Of a stretch of DNA of 64,000 nucleotides, positions 1 through 8,085 are shown one piece after another (position 1 is the first letter of the stretch; every line of letters begins with the position of its first letter). The DNA comes from Halogranum gelatinilyticum. Its GTDB lineage: Archaea > Halobacteriota > Halobacteria > Halobacteriales > Haloferacaceae. The stretch covers positions 310,001-374,000 of the forward strand of contig NZ_FNHL01000001.1 of assembly GCF_900103715.1 (NCBI RefSeq). Direction: 5' to 3'. Under the pieces are notes generated by a model. The model did no database searches. It was not told the origin of the DNA and worked only from the letters and a program-made list of their open reading frames with translations. The position numbers were made by a program, and so were the translations under genes.

Positions 1-1
1 G

Positions 2-1375
2 GACGGGATGTCCATCACCGTCGAGGACGAGGAGTTCGAGGACATGGAGATCACCGACGAGGACAAGCAACAAATAATCGAGATCTCCAACCGCGAGAAC
101 ATCTACGAGGACATGGTCGCCTCCGTCGCCCCCGCCATCTACGGCTACGACGAGGAGAAGATGGCCATGATCCTCCAGCTGTTCTCGGGCGTCACCAAAC
201 ATCTCCCCGACGGCTCCCGCATCCGTGGCGACCTCCATATGCTCCTCATCGGTGACCCCGGTACCGGGAAGTCCCAGATGCTTTCGTACATCCAGAACAT
301 CGCTCCCCGCTCGGTCTACACCTCCGGTAAGGGTTCCTCCTCGGCCGGTCTCACCGCCGCCGCCGTCCGCGACGACTTCGGCGACGGCCAGCAGTGGACG
401 CTCGAAGCGGGCGCGCTCGTCCTCGCCGACAAGGGGATCGCGGCGGTCGACGAGCTGGACAAGATGCGTCCCGAGGACCGCTCGGCGATGCACGAGGCAC
501 TGGAGCAGCAGAAGATCTCGATCTCGAAGGCCGGTATCAACGCGACGCTGAAGTCCCGGTGTTCGCTCTTGGGTGCGGCGAACCCCAAATACGGCAGATT
601 CGACCAGTACGAGCCCATCGGCGAGCAGATCGACCTCGAACCCGCACTCATCTCGCGGTTCGACCTCATCTTCACCGTCACCGACCAGCCCGACCCCGAA
701 CACGACGGCAAGCTCGCCGACCACATCCTGAAGACGAACTACGCGGGTGAGCTGAACACCCAGCGGACGCACGTGCCGACGTCCAAGTTCACCGAGGAGG
801 AGGTCAACTCCGTCACCGAGGAGGTCGCCCCCGAGATCGACGCCGAACTCCTCCGGAAATATATCGCGTTCTCGAAGCGCAACTGCTACCCGACGATGAC
901 CGAGGAGGCCAAGGCGGCCATCCGCGAGTTCTACGTCGACCTCCGCGCGAAGGGTGCCGACGAGGACGCGCCGGTCCCCGTGACCGCCCGAAAGCTCGAA
1001 GCACTCGTCCGCCTCGCCGAGGCGAGTGCCCGCGTCCGGCTCTCCGACGAGGTGTCCGAGGAGGACGCGACCCGCGTCATCGAGATCGTCCGGTCGTGTC
1101 TGCAGGACATCGGTGTCGACCCCGAGACGGGCCAGTTCGACGCCGACGTCGTCGAGACAGGCACCTCCAAGAGCCAGCGTGACCGCATCAAGACCCTCAA
1201 ACAGCTCATCAGCGAGATCGAAGAGGAGTTCGAAGAGGGCGCGCCGGTCGACGAGGTGCTCGACCGCGCCGACGAGATCGGCATGGGCCGCGACAAGGCA
1301 GAGGGCGAGATCGAGAAGCTCCGGCGGAAGGGCGAAGTCTACGAACCGAAGACCGACCATCTCCGCACGACCTGA
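2..1375 (+). CDS. mcm: Replicative DNA helicase MCM, C-terminal part (5' end outside window)
   Basis: The frame is already open at the left edge, so the N-terminal DNA-binding and zinc domain lies outside; about 457 residues of a usual ~700 are visible. They contain Walker A GDPGTGKS (bases 251-274), Walker B in AAVDELDKM (about 440-465), the MCM arginine-finger block ISRFDLIF (about 650-673) and a winged-helix-like C-terminal tail. Archaeal MCM forms a homohexamer that unwinds DNA at the replication fork. Haloarchaeal mcm genes often carry inteins at Walker A; this one is uninterrupted. The next gene starts 5 bases after the stop, suggesting one transcript. Identification is secure from the motifs. 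Confidence 0.97.
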   Translation, partial: DGMSITVEDEEFEDMEITDEDKQQIIEISNRENIYEDMVASVAPAIYGYDEEKMAMILQLFSGVTKHLPDGSRIRGDLHMLLIGDPGTGKSQMLSYIQNIAPRSVYTSGKGSSSAGLTAAAVRDDFGDGQQWTLEAGALVLADKGIAAVDELDKMRPEDRSAMHEALEQQKISISKAGINATLKSRCSLLGAANPKYGRFDQYEPIGEQIDLEPALISRFDLIFTVTDQPDPEHDGKLADHILKTNYAGELNTQRTHVPTSKFTEEEVNSVTEEVAPEIDAELLRKYIAFSKRNCYPTMTEEAKAAIREFYVDLRAKGADEDAPVPVTARKLEALVRLAEASARVRLSDEVSEEDATRVIEIVRSCLQDIGVDPETGQFDADVVETGTSKSQRDRIKTLKQLISEIEEEFEEGAPVDEVLDRADEIGMGRDKAEGEIEKLRRKGEVYEPKTDHLRTT

Positions 1376-1380
1376 GACCG

Positions 1381-1659
1381 ATGGACCGCATCTCCGCCCT
1401 CCGGAACGTCGAGGACGCGCTCCGCGCGTTCGAGCGCGGCGAGGCCGACCTCGCGGCGACCGAGGAGCAGGTGCTCACCGTCCTGCGGACCTACGCGACT
1501 GAGTTCGGCGACGACCCGCGGGCGGCCTACCGCGCGAGCGGCGACGAGGCCGTCGACGGAACCGTCGTCGTCGCCAGCTCCGAGCCGGAAGCACGGGCCC
1601 GCGTTCAGGAACTCCGAGAGGTCGACGACGCCCGCTTCGAGCTTCGACGCATCGAGTGA
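1381..1659 (+). CDS. Small conserved hypothetical protein downstream of mcm
   Basis: A 92-residue acidic protein of unknown function, starting with ATG 5 bases after the mcm stop and therefore probably co-transcribed with it. The first half looks helical and rich in Ala, Glu and Arg (ALRAFERGEADLA); a short beta-like segment (GTVVVAS) and a second helix (ARARVQELREV) follow. There are no cysteines, membrane segments or recognisable catalytic motif. I recall small proteins of this size beside mcm in other haloarchaea, but I cannot assign a role. Haloarchaeal codon usage and the tight spacing make it a credible gene. Confidence 0.75.
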   Translation: MDRISALRNVEDALRAFERGEADLAATEEQVLTVLRTYATEFGDDPRAAYRASGDEAVDGTVVVASSEPEARARVQELREVDDARFELRRIE

Positions 1660-1749
1660 GCGGCGTTTCGAGCCCTCGGTGGCGGAGATTGAAAGAAGGT
1701 AAACACTTTTGTCAGACGCTGGCCTACTGGATAGCTGTATCACACAGGA

Positions 1750-2379
1750 GTGACCGGCTTGGCAACACACATACCGGCGTCGGACGGCCACAGCGCGCTC
1801 GAGGATGCAGCCAGTGTCCTCTTTCTCGCGCCGTCGATCTCGTCGCAGGAAGACGAGGTCTGTACCAGCCTGCTTCGCTCCGACGACGCCGCACAGGAGA
1901 ACCTGCTGTGGGTGTCGTACACGAAATCCCCCGACGCGCAGCTTCGTCGCTGGCGCGAGCACGGCCACGGCCAACCGGCCAACCTCGGCATCGTGAGCGT
2001 CGGCGAGTCGACGCGGTCGGCCGCAGCGAGCGCGGGTGGCGGCGGTTCCACCGCTGGCCCGGTCGAAAGCGTTGCCAGCCCGAACGACCTCACCGGACTC
2101 GGAATCAGGCTCAACGAATATCTCCACCGCTGGGACGGCAACGACTGCCAGACCCGGGTCTGTTTCGACTCGCTGACTGCGATGCTCCAGTACGTCGATA
2201 TCGAGACCGCCTACGAGTTCCTCCACATTCTCACCGGCCGGCTCTACGGCGTCGACGCCGTCGCGCACTTCCACATGGACCCCAGCGCGCACGACGAGCA
2301 GACCGTCGAGCGGATCGCGTCGCTCTGTGACGCCGTCGTCGACATCACCGGCGACGACCGGGTCGTCCGCTCGCGGTAG
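1750..2379 (+). CDS. DUF7504-like protein, RecA/KaiC-fold without Walker A
   Basis: A 209-residue protein starting at GTG 1750; an AGGAG overlaps that start, and an in-frame TTG at 1759 with better spacing is an alternative. Its strand pattern resembles the KaiC/RecA-like domains of haloarchaea: VLFLAPS near the N terminus, LLWVSYT, LGIVSVGE, and VCFDSLTAMLQYVD in a Walker-B-like position. No GxxxxGK[ST] is present, so ATP binding is doubtful. A Gly/Ala-rich linker lies around residues 90-105. I associate this architecture with the haloarchaeal DUF7504 family, of unknown function, possibly a signalling or scaffold protein. It lies between mcm and minD on the same strand. Confidence 0.7.
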   Translation: MTGLATHIPASDGHSALEDAASVLFLAPSISSQEDEVCTSLLRSDDAAQENLLWVSYTKSPDAQLRRWREHGHGQPANLGIVSVGESTRSAAASAGGGGSTAGPVESVASPNDLTGLGIRLNEYLHRWDGNDCQTRVCFDSLTAMLQYVDIETAYEFLHILTGRLYGVDAVAHFHMDPSAHDEQTVERIASLCDAVVDITGDDRVVRSR

Positions 2380-2434
2380 GAGCATTTATTCATCGAGCAA
2401 CAGCTTTAATTTCTCGAAGCAGTGACGCGAGTCT

Positions 2435-2773
2435 GTGCTGCTGGTCGTCACGTACTCGCAGGCCGCCCGCGGAACGCTCCGAAACGTCTGTCGAACACAC
2501 GAGGAGACCGTCGTCCGTCGGTTCGGCCGGGCCGCCCTCCTCGACGAGACGGCCTTCGGAGCCTTCCTCGCGCTCCGACTGCGGGCCAAACACGGTGGTG
2601 ACGTACAGATCGAGGCGACGGAACCGTGGAACGAGTTCGCCGCCGTCGACAGCGAGGTTCGGGAGGCGGCCGTCGCCTACGAGAACCGGAGCGAGCCGAG
2701 CACGCCCTACGACAAGTTCGCCGCGGGGACCGACCACCCTGACACCGACAGCCTCCGCGACCGCGAGCTATGA
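2435..2773 (+). CDS. Conserved haloarchaeal hypothetical protein (112 aa)
   Basis: Starts at GTG 2435. The stop overlaps the ATG of the next gene (ATGA at 2770-2773), a sign of translational coupling. The protein begins with a beta strand (LLVVTYS), continues with an Arg-rich helical section (TLRNVCRTHEETVVRRFGRA) and ends with an acidic tail. There is no membrane segment or known catalytic motif. It belongs to the block of haloarchaea-restricted genes between mcm and minD (families I recall as DUF7855-DUF7857). Function unknown; coupling to the coiled-coil protein that follows suggests that the two products act together. Confidence 0.7.
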   Translation: MLLVVTYSQAARGTLRNVCRTHEETVVRRFGRAALLDETAFGAFLALRLRAKHGGDVQIEATEPWNEFAAVDSEVREAAVAYENRSEPSTPYDKFAAGTDHPDTDSLRDREL

Positions 2774-3771
2774 GGCGCGCCGACGAGTCGCGGCGGCGGG
2801 TTGAGGGGGTCGAGGGCGTCGACCTCCGCGACGAGGACGTCGACCTCCGCGACGAGGACGTCGCGCCCGACACCGTCCTCGCCGCGGTCCGCGGCGAGCG
2901 TGAGCGACCGCCGTCGCTGCGACACGGCCGTCTGTCGGGTTTCGAGCATACCGAAACGCCCGAAACCCCCGATGCTCCCCCAATTCCTGAAATCCCCGCC
3001 AGCCACGACGTGCTCGGCCACGTCGACGGCGACCTCCAGCCGTCGCTCCGTGTGTGGCTGGCGGCGGCTGCACGGTCGGTGGGTCGCGAGCCGCCGCAGC
3101 GGGCCGCGTACGACGACGTTCGGGCCGCACTCGACGACCTCGTCGTCCCGGACGTCGACGTGGCCGCCGCGCGTCGCCGGGTCGCCGAGGCGGGTGCCGA
3201 GGAGGCTCGCCTCCGGGAGGAGCTGGCGACGCTCCGCGGCCGACTCCAGGCACGCCGCGAGACGGACGCACCGACCGAGGGGGTCGCTGCCGAACTCGCC
3301 GAGACCGCGACCCGGCTCTCGGAGGTCGAGACCGAGCGCGTCGCGGCCGAACAGACGCTCGACCGCAGAGAGGCGGCGGCGCGCGAGGCCCGCGAGAAGC
3401 GAGAACAGCAGCTCGAACTCGAAGACAGAGCGGCCAACCTCCGTCGGGCGATGCGCGAGTCGCTCGCCGCGGCGGTCGCCCCCGCCTTCGCCGACGCTGT
3501 CGCCAGCGTCGCCGCCGTCGACTGCCTCTCGGTGGCCGTGGAGACTCCTCCCCCGACGGAGGGCATCGCCGACCCTGGCGCGTACGACGGTCCCGACGCC
3601 CTGGCCCAACTCGCGGCCGTCCGCGTCGCCGACCTCGACACGCCGGTCGTCGTCTCGGCGGCCGTCGCTGACGACGCCGATTCAGTTACCGACGACGCTG
3701 ACTCGGCTGCTGACGACAGCGTCGCCGACGCCATCGCCGAGGTGCTGGGGACGCCCGTCGTCCTGCTGTGA
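2770..3771 (+). CDS. Coiled-coil haloarchaeal protein of unknown function
   Basis: A 333-residue acidic protein whose ATG overlaps the previous stop. Near the N terminus VDLRDED is repeated twice, from a perfect 21-bp tandem duplication (2818-2859). A Pro/Thr-rich linker (about residues 58-78) precedes a helical region, and residues about 135-235 look like a long coiled coil (heptad-like Leu/Ala spacing, ELATLRGRLQARRE, EQQLELEDRAANLRRAM). The C-terminal third is Ala/Asp-rich and closes with a hydrophobic VLGTPVVLL. Unknown family (I recall DUF7856). In this mcm-minD cluster, a coiled-coil partner or adaptor for the MinD ATPase is a reasonable inference but unproven. Confidence 0.72.
   Translation: MRRADESRRRVEGVEGVDLRDEDVDLRDEDVAPDTVLAAVRGERERPPSLRHGRLSGFEHTETPETPDAPPIPEIPASHDVLGHVDGDLQPSLRVWLAAAARSVGREPPQRAAYDDVRAALDDLVVPDVDVAAARRRVAEAGAEEARLREELATLRGRLQARRETDAPTEGVAAELAETATRLSEVETERVAAEQTLDRREAAAREAREKREQQLELEDRAANLRRAMRESLAAAVAPAFADAVASVAAVDCLSVAVETPPPTEGIADPGAYDGPDALAQLAAVRVADLDTPVVVSAAVADDADSVTDDADSAADDSVADAIAEVLGTPVVLL
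2818..2859 (+). repeat. Perfect 21-bp tandem duplication inside a coding region
   Basis: Two identical 21-base units (2818-2838 and 2839-2859) encode VDLRDED twice. The unit is a multiple of three, so the frame is kept. Identity at all positions, including third bases, suggests a recent slippage or duplication event. Confidence 0.95.
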
Positions 3772-3801
3772 TTTAAATCCGAGAGCGCGGCCAGGAGGCC
3801 C

Positions 3802-4614
3802 ATGGACTTCGAGTGGACGACGGAGCACGTCGACGGCGTGACGCTCGTCGGCGTCCGGCTGGCGAACGAGACACCGACCGACCGCCGGATCCGGCTGGCG
3901 AACCGCCTCGATGGCCCGGTGTTGCCGCCGCGTCGCCACGGCGTGCCCGAGACCGGGTGGGAGGGAGAGCACTACGAGACAGTCGTCCCCGCGGGCGACC
4001 GTGTAGCCGTCGGCTACGCCTGTCCGGCAGCCGTCGCCGACCCGCCCGTGGAACTCGTCGCCGACGAGCGAGCACCGGACGCCGCACCGACTCCCGACGG
4101 GGACTCCTCGGCTGCGGCCGTCGTCCGGCGGTTCGGCCGTGCCGAGCCACCGCGTGACGCCGTGCCGACGCCGGAGCGTATCGACGCCCGGCCTGCTGAC
4201 GGGATGCCCGACGGCGACACGTCCGACGGGTCTGACAGCCCCGGTGTCGCCGATATCCGGCGGTGCGATGCTGTCGATGCTGCCGACGTTGCCGACCCTG
4301 CCGACGTTGCTGACAGTACCGACGTTGCCGACGGTACGGACGCGTCTGACACAGAACTCCCCGACGCGGTTTCGGCGTGGCTGGACGCCGTGGCCACGCG
4401 CATTGAACGCGCCGAGACCCTGACCGAGCCGTCCGTCCCGGAGGCGACTGCGACGCTCGCCGAGATGGGTGGTCTCGACGCGGTCGCCGACCTGCCCGAG
4501 ACGGTCGCCGACGACGCCGAGCAGTTGCGTGCCGTCGCCAGCCGCGCTGAGGTACTCGCCGAGCGCGCCGAGTCGACGGAGGTCGACCTCGCCCCACTCC
4601 GGAGGCTGGCGTGA
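3802..4614 (+). CDS. Conserved haloarchaeal protein with Asp/Ala repeat linker
   Basis: A 270-residue protein starting at ATG 3802. The N-terminal ~95 residues look like a compact beta-sandwich (FEWTTEHVDGVTLVGVRLAN; VPAGDRVAVGYACP). A low-complexity linker of imperfect DVAD repeats follows (about residues 150-185, from repeated GCCGACGTTGCTGAC-like units), then a helical C-terminal domain (about 190-270). No catalytic motif is seen; I recall the family as DUF7857. The stop overlaps the GTG of minD (GTGA at 4611-4614), so expression is probably translationally coupled and the product may partner the MinD ATPase. Confidence 0.72.
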   Translation: MDFEWTTEHVDGVTLVGVRLANETPTDRRIRLANRLDGPVLPPRRHGVPETGWEGEHYETVVPAGDRVAVGYACPAAVADPPVELVADERAPDAAPTPDGDSSAAAVVRRFGRAEPPRDAVPTPERIDARPADGMPDGDTSDGSDSPGVADIRRCDAVDAADVADPADVADSTDVADGTDASDTELPDAVSAWLDAVATRIERAETLTEPSVPEATATLAEMGGLDAVADLPETVADDAEQLRAVASRAEVLAERAESTEVDLAPLRRLA

Positions 4615-5273
4615 TTCTCGCCGTCACGGGCGGGAAAGGCGGGGTCGGGAAGTCGACCGTCGCGTACAACCTCGGAGCCGCGCTCGACGCCGTCGTCGTC
4701 GACGCCGACCTCGGGATGGCCGACCTCCCCGGCGGCCACGGGCCGGACCTCCACGACGTGCTTGCGGGGCGTGCCGACGCGGTCGAAGCCGTCCGTGAGG
4801 GTCCCGTCCGGCTCCTCCCCTGCGGCCGGTCGCTCGCGGGTGCCCGCGCGGCCGACGTGACCGAGTTGGTCGCCGCCGTCCAGGCGGTCGACCGCGAGTA
4901 CGGCGAGGTCGTCCTCGACTGTCCAGCGGGGATGCGCGCGGACGCGGGCGTTCCGCTCGCCGTCGCCGACGCTGCCGTCGTCGTCGCCTCGCCACGGCCG
5001 TTCGCCCTCGCCGACGCGGTGCGGACGCGGGAGTTGGCGCGGGAACTCGACGCGCCGCTGGTCGGTGTGGTAGTCAACCGCGCCGTCGACGAGCCACCCG
5101 TCGAGACCATCGCGGAGACGCTCGGCGCGCCCGTGACGACGCTCCCGGCGGACCCGCGGGTGGGCGAGTCGGTGTCCGAGGAGAAGCCTGTCGTCGACGT
5201 CGCACCCGACAGTCGTGCGGCGGCCGGAATCAGCGAGTTAGAAGCGGCGGTTCAGTCCTGCAGGTCGGTGTAG
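4611..5273 (+). CDS. minD: MinD/ParA-family P-loop ATPase (MinD1-like)
   Basis: A 220-residue deviant-Walker ATPase. Residues 6-14 are GGKGGVGKS with the signature lysine, followed by VVVDADLGMADLPGG (A' and switch I), LDCPAGM (switch II) and VGVVVNR. MinD/ParA proteins dimerise on ATP and organise cell poles, division machinery or chromosomes. The C terminus (ISELEAAVQS) could be amphipathic but is not a clear membrane-targeting helix. GTG start: it overlaps the preceding stop and GGAGG lies just upstream at 4601. The gene overlaps convergent tfb by 22 bases at its 3' end. By position it matches the haloarchaeal MinD1 group as I recall it. Confidence 0.9.
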   Translation: MILAVTGGKGGVGKSTVAYNLGAALDAVVVDADLGMADLPGGHGPDLHDVLAGRADAVEAVREGPVRLLPCGRSLAGARAADVTELVAAVQAVDREYGEVVLDCPAGMRADAGVPLAVADAAVVVASPRPFALADAVRTRELARELDAPLVGVVVNRAVDEPPVETIAETLGAPVTTLPADPRVGESVSEEKPVVDVAPDSRAAAGISELEAAVQSCRSV

Positions 5274-6124
5274 GTGTTGCGGAGCGTCACCGGCGTCACA
5301 CCGGCGACGTCGGCGGTCTCTTTCTGGGTGAGCGTCTCGTTCGCCGTCTCACTACGCTGCGCCGCGGTATAGAGACACGCCGCGGCGACGCCGCTCGGGT
5401 TGCGGCCGGTCGAGATGCCCTCGTCCGTGGCTTCGGCGGCGAGTTCGCGGGCCCCGCGTTCGACGTCCGACCCCACGTCGAGCTTGCTGGCGAACCGCGG
5501 GATGTACTCGACTGGGTCGATGGGACCGACCGGCAGCCCGAGTTCGCGGTTGAGCGCGTCGTAGGCGGCCTGTTGCTCGTCGGCGTCGGCGCGGGCGGCC
5601 TCGGTCACCTCGTCGACGGTGCGGGAGACGCCGGCGACGCGACAGGCAGCGTAGACCGCGGCAGCGGCGAAGCCCTCCAGCGAGCGGCCGCGCACGAGGT
5701 CCTCGCTCTGTGCGGAGCGGACGAGCGAGCAGGCGTGGTCGCGGACCTGCTCGGGCAGCGAGAGCGTGCTGACGAGCCGCCGAATCTCGGTGAAGGCGTA
5801 GACCTGGTTGCGCTCGCGCTTCGAGGAGATACGGGCGCGGTTGTGTTGCTTGCGCAGTCTGGCCATCTGCCGTCGCTTGCGACCCTTCAGCCGGGTCGAG
5901 CGGCCGATCTCGGTGGAGAGACCGCGGTCGTGGCGCGAGCGGGTGAGCGGCGCGCCGGTGCGTTCGGGGTTGGTGTCGTCGTCCGCGAAGGAACGCCACT
6001 CGGGACCGTGGTCGATGCGGTCCTCGGCGACGACGAGTCCGCACTCGCCGCAGACCGTCTCGTCGCCGTGGGCGTTCAGTCGTCCGTCGCATTCGGGACA
6101 GTTCGGAGAGCGTGCCTGACTCAT
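5252..6124 (-). CDS. tfb: Transcription initiation factor TFB (TFIIB homologue)
   Basis: A 290-residue TFB. The N-terminal zinc ribbon has CPEC and CGEC pairs; a B-finger/linker with GPEWRSF and GRSTRLKGRKRR follows, then two cyclin-fold repeats (LVSTLSLPEQVRDHACSLV and later KLDVGSDVERGARELA) and an HTH-like ending (ETADVAGVTPVTLRNTY). It bridges TBP bound at the TATA box and RNA polymerase. ATG 6124 is preferred over the adjacent GTG 6127. A TATA-like TTTAAA at 6153-6158 lies about 30 bases upstream, implying an almost leaderless mRNA. Haloarchaea carry several TFB paralogues; which one this is cannot be read from sequence alone. Confidence 0.97.
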   Translation of the reverse strand: MSQARSPNCPECDGRLNAHGDETVCGECGLVVAEDRIDHGPEWRSFADDDTNPERTGAPLTRSRHDRGLSTEIGRSTRLKGRKRRQMARLRKQHNRARISSKRERNQVYAFTEIRRLVSTLSLPEQVRDHACSLVRSAQSEDLVRGRSLEGFAAAAVYAACRVAGVSRTVDEVTEAARADADEQQAAYDALNRELGLPVGPIDPVEYIPRFASKLDVGSDVERGARELAAEATDEGISTGRNPSGVAAACLYTAAQRSETANETLTQKETADVAGVTPVTLRNTYTDLQD

Positions 6125-6200
6125 CACATCTCATACTTGGTCGCGCTGCCCCATTTAAAGACGGGACGAAACGCCGAAAACAACCCGACTGCACCGACCC

Positions 6201-6225
6201 GAACGTACCGGTGACCGGTACGTTC
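6201..6225. promoter_or_regulatory. Long perfect palindrome between divergent tfb and DUF7858 gene
   Basis: Arms GAACGTACCGGT and ACCGGTACGTTC are exact reverse complements separated by a single G. The element sits about 45 bases upstream of the tfb TATA box and immediately before a TATA-like TATAAT (about 6230-6235) of the plus-strand gene at 6288. Length and symmetry suggest an operator for a dimeric regulator acting on one or both divergent genes. Confidence 0.75.
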
Positions 6226-6287
6226 TGGCTATAATTTTCGAACACTCTCCAGTAAGTTTTAGTGCGACAAGGAACCAGCACGTCCCG

Positions 6288-6803
6288 ATGGGACTGGCGG
6301 ACATCGCCGAAGGAATCGAGGTGACGAGCGAGCAACGCGACCGCGGGCTCGCAACCGTCGACGACACGGACGGCTCGCTGGTCGAGCGGTTCGAGCCACA
6401 CGCCGACGACCTGCCGTGTACGCCCGAGGCGGCGGCGACGGCCGTCGAGACGCACACCACGGGGACGAGCGTCGGCGAGAGCGCGGAGCGAGCGGGAATC
6501 GCGCCGATGACGGCCGCGAAGGTGCTGCACCGCTGTGGCGTCGCGGGCGTGACCCCGCTGTCGCCAATGGCACGCGACGTGCTGCGCGACTGGCTCGGCG
6601 GCGAACTCTCGCGGACGGATGCCCTCGCGCTCACGGACGCGACGGAGGCGGAGTTCGCCCTGGCGACCTACATCGAGACGCACGAGAGCGTCGCCGAACT
6701 CGAAGAAGCGGTCGAAGGGACGCTGTCGCCGGAGACCAACGCGACGGTCGCGAAGCGAGACGTCCTGGGCGAGACGATGAGCAATCCCGGTTCAGTTCGC
6801 TGA
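6288..6803 (+). CDS. Conserved haloarchaeal protein with HTH-like segments (DUF7858-like)
   Basis: A 171-residue, mostly helical soluble protein divergent from tfb. It begins MGLADIAEGIEVT. Two stretches resemble helix-turn-helix units: TSVGESAERAGIAPMTAAKVLHR (about 66-88), and a C-terminal acidic region with LATYIETHESVAELEEAVEG. No enzyme motif is present. I recall this as a conserved tfb neighbour in haloarchaea (DUF7858). The upstream palindrome at 6201-6225 and two AT-rich boxes (about 6230 and 6255) suggest a regulated promoter. A DNA-binding role is an inference from the HTH-like pattern only. Confidence 0.72.
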   Translation: MGLADIAEGIEVTSEQRDRGLATVDDTDGSLVERFEPHADDLPCTPEAAATAVETHTTGTSVGESAERAGIAPMTAAKVLHRCGVAGVTPLSPMARDVLRDWLGGELSRTDALALTDATEAEFALATYIETHESVAELEEAVEGTLSPETNATVAKRDVLGETMSNPGSVR

Positions 6804-6812
6804 CCGGCCTCC

Positions 6813-7553
6813 TCACTCGGGGAGATACGACTCGACTGTCTCTCGAAGCCCTTCGTCGTCGAACTCGATAGCTAACTGCTCGTCGACAGCGACCTCGGTA
6901 GCGACGGCGACGGCGGGAGCGAACTCGCCGGAGTCGGCCAGACAGGCGGGAGCGTCGTCCGGTTCCGTGACGTCGCTTGCGGGGACCGTCGCGTCGGCGT
7001 CGTCGATGGCTCCTCGTGTCGACAGCGTTGCGGCCGCCGTCACGTCGAGGTCACGGAGCCGCCCTCGCATCTGTTGGAGAGCGTCCGCGCCGTGCCGTGT
7101 GCCGGGCGTCACGAGCACCACGCGGTCGACGCTCGTCACGGCCGCGACAGCCTGGTTCGCGGCGACGGGCGGCGTATCGACGAGGACGTGGTCGAACCGC
7201 TGGGCGGCCTCGGCGACGCGCTCTTCGAACCGCTGGGCGGCGTCGGCGGTCTTCGCCCGCGCCAGTCGCTCGAAGGGAGCAGAGACGGGACAGCAGGCGA
7301 CGCGGCCGGATGTGTCGACATCGAGGTCTACCAGACCAGCGTCGAGCGGTTCCGCCGACTCGGTGACGAGGGTCGTCAGGTCGGGGTCGATACGCCCCGA
7401 GACGTAGTGGCTGAGTCCCTGTGTCGCGTACGCGGCGTCGAGGACGGCCACGTCGCGGCCGTCGCGGGCGAGCATGGCCGCGAGTTCGACGGCAGTCCGT
7501 GTCGTTCCCGCGCCACCTGTCGCACCGACGAGTGCGGTCGTCGTTCCGGGCAT
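6813..7553 (-). CDS. MinD/ParA-fold protein with degenerate Walker A
   Basis: A 246-residue protein with the ParA/MinD layout: an N-terminal P-loop-like GATGGAGTTRT, VAVLDAAYATQG (switch I position), VLVDTPPVAANQA (Walker B/switch II) and VVLVTPGTRHGAD. Both lysines expected in KGGxGKT are replaced by Thr, and Arg follows, so nucleotide binding is questionable or unusual. Atypical walls of this kind are known in the TadZ/CpaE branch, which localises secretion and pilus machinery. The C terminus (LAIEFDDEGLRETVESYLPE) is acidic and helical. It converges with the DUF7858-like gene, only 9 bases between stops. Role unknown; a pseudo-ATPase scaffold is possible. Confidence 0.82.
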   Translation of the reverse strand: MPGTTTALVGATGGAGTTRTAVELAAMLARDGRDVAVLDAAYATQGLSHYVSGRIDPDLTTLVTESAEPLDAGLVDLDVDTSGRVACCPVSAPFERLARAKTADAAQRFEERVAEAAQRFDHVLVDTPPVAANQAVAAVTSVDRVVLVTPGTRHGADALQQMRGRLRDLDVTAAATLSTRGAIDDADATVPASDVTEPDDAPACLADSGEFAPAVAVATEVAVDEQLAIEFDDEGLRETVESYLPE

Positions 7554-7606
7554 AGACGAGTTTGCGCCGCTCCTCGGATTAAAATTCTTCGCTGGGCGGC
7601 GTGATT

Positions 7607-8029
7607 TTACGACTCCGCGATGGCGGCTTCGATGTCGTCGAACTCCGCGTCGCTCAGGTCCGGCCGGTCGCCCGCGACGGCGTGGATAGGACCGCCGCCG
7701 TCGCCGTCGAACCGCGGGACGAGATGGACGTGGACGTGCGGGACTTCCTGGCCGGCCGCTTCGCCGTCGTTGATGCCGACGGTCGTCGCGTCGGCGTCGA
7801 CCGCGGCCTCGACGCGCGGGGTCAGCTCGTGGACCGCGGCGAAGAGGTCGCTCGCGACGTCGGCCGGGAGGTCGTCCAGCCGCGCGTGGTGCGCTTTCGG
7901 GATGACGAGCGTGTGACCGCGAGCGAGCGGGTTGACGTCGAGGAAGGCCAGTGTCGTCTCCGTCTCGTGGACGACGCGGCCGGGGATGTCGCCTGCGACG
8001 ATGCTACAGAAGATACAGTCATCGGACAT
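7607..8029 (-). CDS. HIT-family nucleotide hydrolase
   Basis: A 140-residue histidine-triad protein. The motif HVHVHLVPRF (around residue 103) carries the catalytic histidine triad, and the N-terminal CIFCSIVAGDIPG has the Cys pair typical of zinc-binding HIT proteins of the Hint/PKCI type. LDVNPLARGHTLVIPK is the usual substrate-pocket block. HIT enzymes hydrolyse nucleoside phosphoramidates or dinucleoside polyphosphates in the cytoplasm. Length matches the family. It is transcribed in the same direction as the MinD-fold gene, about 50 bases ahead of it. Exact substrate unknown. Confidence 0.93.
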   Translation of the reverse strand: MSDDCIFCSIVAGDIPGRVVHETETTLAFLDVNPLARGHTLVIPKAHHARLDDLPADVASDLFAAVHELTPRVEAAVDADATTVGINDGEAAGQEVPHVHVHLVPRFDGDGGGPIHAVAGDRPDLSDAEFDDIEAAIAES

Positions 8030-8085
8030 GGTTCGACGGTCGAACGCGTGCAGTAAGAAGGTTTGCCGAGGCGGGGGATACCCAG

